A stretch of DNA of 64,000 nucleotides from Trema orientale (lineage: Eukaryota > Streptophyta > Magnoliopsida > Rosales > Cannabaceae): NCBI GenBank assembly GCA_002914845.1, contig JXTC01000097.1:277748-341747 (forward strand), given 5' to 3'. The position numbers and the translations under genes are program-made. This document shows positions 58,413-64,000 of the stretch, piece after piece. The stretch's first letter is position 1. Every line of letters starts with the position of its first letter. The notes under the pieces are model-generated. The model saw only the letters and a program-made list of their open reading frames with translations, did not search any database and was not told the origin of the DNA.

Positions 58413-60040
58413 TAAACTATATACATGGGTATATATATTATGTTTTTACCATTTGTATTTTACAGTTTAATCTACTGAAATGATTTGAGTTTTTTTTTTT
58501 TTTAAATTACCTTGTCATCTTTGCGAAGTATCAATATGTTTTCTATAATTCTTTTCAAAATAAGTTTGTCTATTGATCGATAAAATAACTAACAAGAAAG
58601 TTTACTCAGATATGTTGTACGTGTGTGCCGATCGGTAGTGTTTTAAGTTTTCCAACAAGGAGTCTAACACACCTTCAAGAAATTTCATCTCATTTTAATT
58701 AAAATTATTAGGGCCGGAATTCTGCGGGAATTCTTTTATAATTATAAGAAACCAACTAACGTATGCTAGAATATTTTAGACGTCCTTTTGTATACATCTT
58801 TATCTGAATTTTTTTTTTAGCTGAAACCTCTTTTTTTTTGTACATCTTTATGTTTGCCCAAGATTCAAAAATTAGATAAACCGAAATTATAAAAAAAAGT
58901 TGTTGATCGTCATAACACAGTAGATAATAAGCTATATTTAATTAATATTAAACTTTCTTCCCAATAAAAAGTTGGAAGAATTAGACGATCTACAATACCA
59001 AATAATTAACTTACCTGAAATGACATATTTGGTTATGTAATTATTGTAATCAAAATAAAACTAGAAAGACGGAAACTTAATTGGCAACATTATAACACCG
59101 AAAGATGGTAACTCGTTTAAGGCCGCTCATTATTCCAATCTACTATCTAGCGTACCTTAGCCCATGTTGTTGTGTGTAGATATAGCGTGGCTCTATTGTC
59201 ACCTTTATGTTTACTCTTTTCATACTTATTATAAAAAAATATTATTTTGATTATAATATTCATATTCAGTTACAATTTAATTGTCTTGTTATTCCTAAAT
59301 TAACCTATTATCTTTTTGTCCACACTTTTCCCACCTCTCTCTCATCTGTTATCTTTTTCATCTTCAATCCAAGAAACCCAGGCGTTTTTCTTCTCTCGTA
59401 TAAAATTGTTCCTATTTTTTCTCTTCAACTCAAGACACTCATGAATTCATCTTCTCCTTTACAATTCATAAATCTGAGTACTTTGCCTTTCTTCTGTCTC
59501 CTTTAATCTTCTTCTTTTGCATTGGTTGCTCCAAGTCCGTTTACAACAAGTATATAAAAAGTGCATAACATATTGTTAATAGGATCCCACAAAACCAGTG
59601 GTATAGTGATTAACTAATCACTGTACTATTGAGAATAATTGATTTTCTAGCACCAATAGAATCAACGATGATCCACGTAAGGAACAAAAAAGATAACCTC
59701 TACCAATCAATTGAAAAACAAATAGCATACAAAGGAAAAAAAGAAAAAGCACTCGAAAAAATGGGAGAAGAATTCATGGGGTAGTTACATATAAAAATAA
59801 AAATAAAAAAGGCTTGGATGAGAAAAATATGAAAATGAAGATGGGAGGGAAGAGGATGATGGATGAGAAAACGTGAGAGAAAAATATGAGAAAGTGGAAG
59901 TGAGAAGAGAAGAGAAGAGAAAAGGTAATATTAAAGGATTAGTTTAGGAATAATAAAGGCAATAAAAATAGAAATTAAATTTTGAATTTTAATTAAGATA
60001 ATAATATTAAATAAGTGTCAAGAAGGGTAAATGGAGGGGT
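58413..60040. other. 3' flank of the serpin gene and intergenic DNA
   Basis: No gene is supported. Poly-T tracts and AGAAGAGAAGAGAAGAGAAA-type purine repeats (59900-59925) are present. Confidence 0.5.
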
Positions 60041-62829
60041 AATAATAGAGTTATTCGTGCTTATATTAACATTTAATATAGCAAGTGCACTATATTGCAA
60101 TACTTAATATGATATATAAGTAAGAGTTATCGTCGAATGAGTATTTGATACTACATCAGTGCTCACTACTAAAATTAATTCAACTCTAACTTTATCCAAA
60201 CAAACGTAATTAAAATAAAAAACCGCAAGAGAAACAAGAAAAACAACAATGCAAAATTAAAATTAAAATGCAAGTAAAAGATATAAATCAATATAAAAAT
60301 AGCCTAGGATTACTAGTTTTCCCAACTTTTTGGCTCAAATTTCCCATCCACTCATTTACCTTATTTTACCCCCCTCTCTCTAATTAATTTAACCAAACAA
60401 TTGTTAATTAAGTATACTAAATCATTTACAAACTTTAATTAATTTAACCAAACAATTGTTAATTAAGTATACTAAATCATTTACAAGCTTCTCCCATTGT
60501 TATGTAGAAATTTTCCTTAAACTTAATCCACTATATTCCTATGTTGACTAAATTAGAGAGGAATTATTAAGTACAAATACTTTATAATGACTATACACAT
60601 AAAGTAAGTATACTCCTATCTTACTTAGTTGCATGCCATTCTATTTAGGGCTAAACATATTACTTCATTTCCCAAATTTATTATAGCTTCCAAAAATCAA
60701 CTAATTATTGGTCAAGTAATTAGTAGCATTAAGAACAAAATAGGACAAATAATTAGAATGGGCAATTAGATAAAAGAGAGTGGTTAGCAAAAACAAGTTA
60801 CATGGTTGGTTTACTTTGTAATCCTAGACAAAAGATATTTAGCTCATAGTAAAAATAGAGAACAAAATCTAATCAAATTTAGCCAATGTCAAATGTACAA
60901 AATCAAATAAAGGTGAAAAACTTGAAAATGAAACTGATTTGGTGTATATAATAAGATTAAAAAACTCTAGCCCTTCTCTCTCTCTTCTTGCATCTCCTCC
61001 TAACAAAAAAGCCAGCGCTATCCCGCTTGGAGGCTAGAGAGAGGTTCTTCCCTTCTCCTTCTCAAGCCTCCTCTACTCACCCTCTTCTTCTTCTTCCTCT
61101 TCCTCCCAGTTTCTTTTTTCATTTTCAGTTTTAATAATTCTAGATCTAGTTTTTCCTTTTAGTACCACATTTTGTGTAGATTTTAGTTTGGTCTAGATCT
61201 CAAATCTAATATTTTTTCTTAGATCTAGATCTATTTAATAGCTAGTTTTATTTTCTTTTTTTTCCACGAGCATAGATCTCAATTGGTGTTCGCCTCATAT
61301 AGTTTACTCCACCGAGAATGCAGCCAAGAGCAAATGTTGAAGGCAATAGATTACTAGTAATACATGTTATCTATTTCTCTTAAAGAATCACAATAACTCA
61401 CATATTTGTTCTTAGTTGTATTTGTGATCCATTTTTTGTCTCATTTCTTTGAGGAGTTTGAAATTGTAATCTTTATGCTTGCATTATAATTTGAAGCTTT
61501 TTGTTTTGATTAATTATATTCCCTTGAGAAGCCCATTTATATAAAAAATAAATAAAAATAAAAAATAAAAATAAAAACTGATTTGGTGTATCTTTCTCCT
61601 TTTGGAAGAGTTTGTGATGGTATCTTGAAAGTTATAAAAATTGCTCCTCCAAGTGAAGAATTATCCTCTTCAAAATGGTCTTCAAAAAGTGCTTTATAAA
61701 ATTATTCTCTAACTTTTACTATAGAAATCCTCCTTAACACTAAGATTACCAACTAATTATATATATATATATATATATTAACTTTCTTCTGTGGGTGCTT
61801 TTCTTCTCGGCAATGGAGCTTGCTTAAAGAGTAAACGATGATTGCCCTTGATTCTTCACGAAAAAAGACCTTTGCTAATATTCCCCTTTGTATACGTATA
61901 GGGTTGTTTAGTATGGGGAGTTCCAAATTTTCTGAATGATGAGAAAGTTGAGGAGGGTGATGTGATGGTATAGAAATCTGAACTACTGTGTCTAGTTATC
62001 ACATTGGAATCTTGTTTATGATTCCTGAGAATATTCGAAAACTGTGTTTGGTTGTATATGAAAATATGCTAATTTTTAATATTTTGAAAGAAATACATCA
62101 AATAATATCTTTGAACATTTTTGTATAATAAAATAAAGATAATTTAAAAAAATCAGAAAATTTAATTTATTATAAAAAATCATGTATTTTGGTGTGGGCC
62201 CATGAGTTTCATATTGGGGTTAATCTCAAATCCACCTATTAAGGAAGTTTTGGTTTTACTCCAAGGTATGGACAAGTGAACCCTATAGAGTGCACATTCC
62301 CAAGTATCAAAAAAAATGCAAAATTCATGACAAATATGGGAATTTCTCAGATTCCTATTCTCATGCCTAACTACACCCCTTACCAAACAATCTCGGGTAT
62401 CTTCTTAAACCCTTCAATGATGAGCTGGTCCATTAATAAATTACGGGGTTCTCTTTGTATGGTAGAAAGGCCCTGCACTGAAACCCATTGGTTTGGGCTC
62501 TCCCTTGTACCATCTTTCTCAGTTTAGAAAAGTATCACCCTCAAACATCATGTTACACAAGTATCCATATCCATAAATGAGGCTTATTTCTTTGATCACT
62601 TTTCCCCTTTTTCTCTTCAAAAGTCCAAATTTTCCCCTTGTATCTATTTTATCTACAAAATCAATAAAAACAAAATAAAATAACAAAAATAAAAATAAAA
62701 CGAAATAAACTAGAATAAAATAAAATAAATTAACTAAAAATTAAATTGAAAAACAACTAAAAATAATTTATTTTAACAATAACATACTTAAGTACAAAAT
62801 AACTCTATTTTAATAGAGTTATCAACTTG
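60041..62829. other. Repeat-derived intergenic DNA
   Basis: The phrase AAGAGTTATCGTCGAATGAG (60122) and the (AAAAT)n-rich ends (61540-61580, 62650-62760) look like decayed retroelement leader DNA. TAATAGAGTTAT occurs at both 60046 and 62813. No coding domain is recognised. A (TA)n run is at about 61759-61779. Confidence 0.35.
60381..60486 (+). repeat. 55-bp tandem duplication
   Basis: TAATTAATTTAACCAAACAA starts at 60381 and 60436. About 50 bases are identical between copies, up to CATTTACAA. Confidence 0.92.
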
Positions 62830-63330
62830 TTACTAGGACCATTGCTAAACAAATGTATCGTGTTCTCGCTACTCTTATAGCAGACAACGAGAGTGTTTTC
62901 ATCCCTGATAGGCTTATTACGGATAACGTTATTGAGGCTTTTGATTTGCCACGTTCTCTTGGAGATGAAGTTATGAGGAAAGTTTTTTGGCATTGAAACT
63001 TGACACATATAAGGCTTATGATCGAGTTGACTGGAGCTTTATCGGCTTCTCTTCTTATTGGATAACTATTTCTGAGTTCGCTTTTGTATCAATGGACGTC
63101 TGAAAGGCTGAGTTATTCCTTCAAGAGGTCTTCACCCATGGTCCTCGTTATCTTTGTACCTTACTTTGTTTTGAGCAAATTTCCTTTTTTTTTTTCTTTT
63201 TTTGCTTATCTGGGCAGCAGAAACTAATTCAACCTTAATTAGAATAAGACGTTATGGATGGAGGCCTCGGGTTAGTCATTTGTTCTTTTCAGATGATTCA
63301 TTCTTTTTTTTTTTTCGAGAGCAAATATTA
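62830..63330 (+). pseudogene. LINE (non-LTR) reverse transcriptase relic
   Basis: The stretch reads TRTIAKQMYRVLATLIADNE, FIPDRLITDNVIEAFD, then after one frameshift LKLDTYKAYDRVDWSF, a RGLHPWSSLS block, and finally VSHLFFSDDS (the F/YADD-type active-site region). This is the order of plant L1-type LINE reverse transcriptases. Stops, shifts and a large missing part make it dead. It is cut off on the right by the LTR-like repeat at 63343. Confidence 0.8.
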
Positions 63331-63342
63331 AGGATTGCCGTT

Positions 63343-64000
63343 GTTATGACCCAAATATGGAACTAGTGGCAGAATTGGAATTTCTTTAATCTGGAAATTC
63401 CTTAAATATTTTATAAAATTATTCAAGCAAATTTTAATTATTTATTTTACAAAAATGTAATTTCAACAATTGAACCACAACCCACAATTATGCATACACC
63501 ACTAGAATATTTCGAATCATACATTACCATCATCACCAAGTATTGAAATGGCAAATAAAGTTTTATGGACATAAAATATAAATTTCTTAACGTGGCTGCA
63601 CACTAAACAAGTTCTATTATTTATCACATAAATAGAATTGATATTCTAGTATTACTAAGAAAAACGACACAAACAACTAGTCTTTTGTCCAAACTACCGC
63701 TGACCTCTAAAACCCTTTGTATCACCTGAGATGAGAAAAAAGGGGCTGAGCATGACTATACCCAGTAGGAAATCAATTACCCTTTTTATAAACAAATTTT
63801 GTTTTAGAAATCTCTATATGGTTAGTTGTTCATAAACAAGTGCATAAACCATATCTATACATAACATAAATTGTATATTAAAACTATAAAACACATGACA
63901 TAAATCACTTAGACTCATGAGCTCTCATTCTCCATCACGAACCAGAGTAACTTTCACACTGTATGAAACGATACTCTAACCTAAACGACATAAGTCCTAG
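63343..64000 (+). mobile_element. Large LTR-like repeat, copy 2 (runs off the window)
   Basis: It starts TGTTATGACCCAAATATGG, co-linear with 53568 onward. Shared words include GGGCTGAGCATGA against GGAGGTGAGCATGA, CAATTACC(C/T)TTTT, ATGGTTAGTTGTT and CATCACGAACCAGAGTAACTT. It is diverged from copy 1. The element is incomplete here. Confidence 0.55.

Noticed and set aside
62276..62527. 83-codon plus-strand frame
   Set aside because: No family resemblance, no splice context, and it lies in repeat-derived DNA.
56037..63342. The serpin region as the interior of one giant LTR element bounded by 53.6 and 63.3 kb repeats
   Set aside because: The two LTR-like copies are clearly diverged and the interior holds an intact host gene and no gag-pol.

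Overview
This is nuclear DNA from a flowering plant, most likely a eudicot. It is AT-rich, with GT-AG introns, chloroplast-targeted proteins and plant-specific families (NAC, RETICULATA-related, DUF1138, plant serpin). It also carries a dense layer of class I and class II transposon remains. I cannot name the species. There is one assembly gap of N at 20067-20639.

Seven protein genes look intact, and their exons join in frame by eye. (1) A RETICULATA-related chloroplast membrane protein, minus strand, 489-3018, 8 exons. (2) A single-exon chloroplast class-3 lipase of the phospholipase A1-I gamma type, minus, 18129-19757. (3) An NADPH-dependent reductase of the cinnamoyl-CoA reductase / phenylacetaldehyde reductase type, plus, 31713-34786, 6 exons. 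(4) A NAC transcription factor, plus, 35868-37236, 3 exons. (5) A 79-residue OZI1-like DUF1138 protein, minus, 38208-38548, with a long 5'UTR intron. (6) A plant coiled-coil protein of 529 residues, minus, 41525-43932, 5 exons including one GC-AG intron. (7) A serpin, plus, 56803-58412, 2 exons.

Broken genes include a duplicated OZI1-like first exon (47576-47669), a papain-like cysteine protease C-terminus with an acidic repetitive tail (49911-50457), a cystatin-like relic next to it (51273-51589), and a LINE reverse transcriptase relic (62830-63330).

The mobile DNA is the most striking part. A Copia LTR retrotransposon (25368-30437) sits inside an older element with ~280 bp terminal inverted repeats (24287-30822). 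That host element also carries two MITEs of different families. One MITE family occurs three times (24.7, 31.2 and 36.6 kb), each copy with a 9-bp target duplication. One copy lies in a NAC intron, and another has a paralogous empty site preserved 17 kb away. A second 9-bp-TSD MITE family occurs at 25.1 and 52.3 kb, and a third family makes a three-copy cluster at 16.1-17.1 kb. A 1.85 kb TIR element at 5.45-7.30 kb appears to carry a captured GC-rich coding fragment. Two copies of a 'TGTCACGACCC'-type LTR-like repeat lie at 53.6 kb and at the right edge.

The genes show no operon-like logic and act separately: plastid biogenesis, plastid lipid hydrolysis, phenolic/aldehyde reduction, stress transcription, a small stress-induced membrane protein, a coiled-coil protein and protease inhibition. 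The most unusual gene-level points are the protease relic beside the cystatin relic, a serpin with a predicted P1 cysteine, a 30-residue in-frame duplication in the NAC C-terminus, and a His/Asp-rich tract after the lipase transit peptide.
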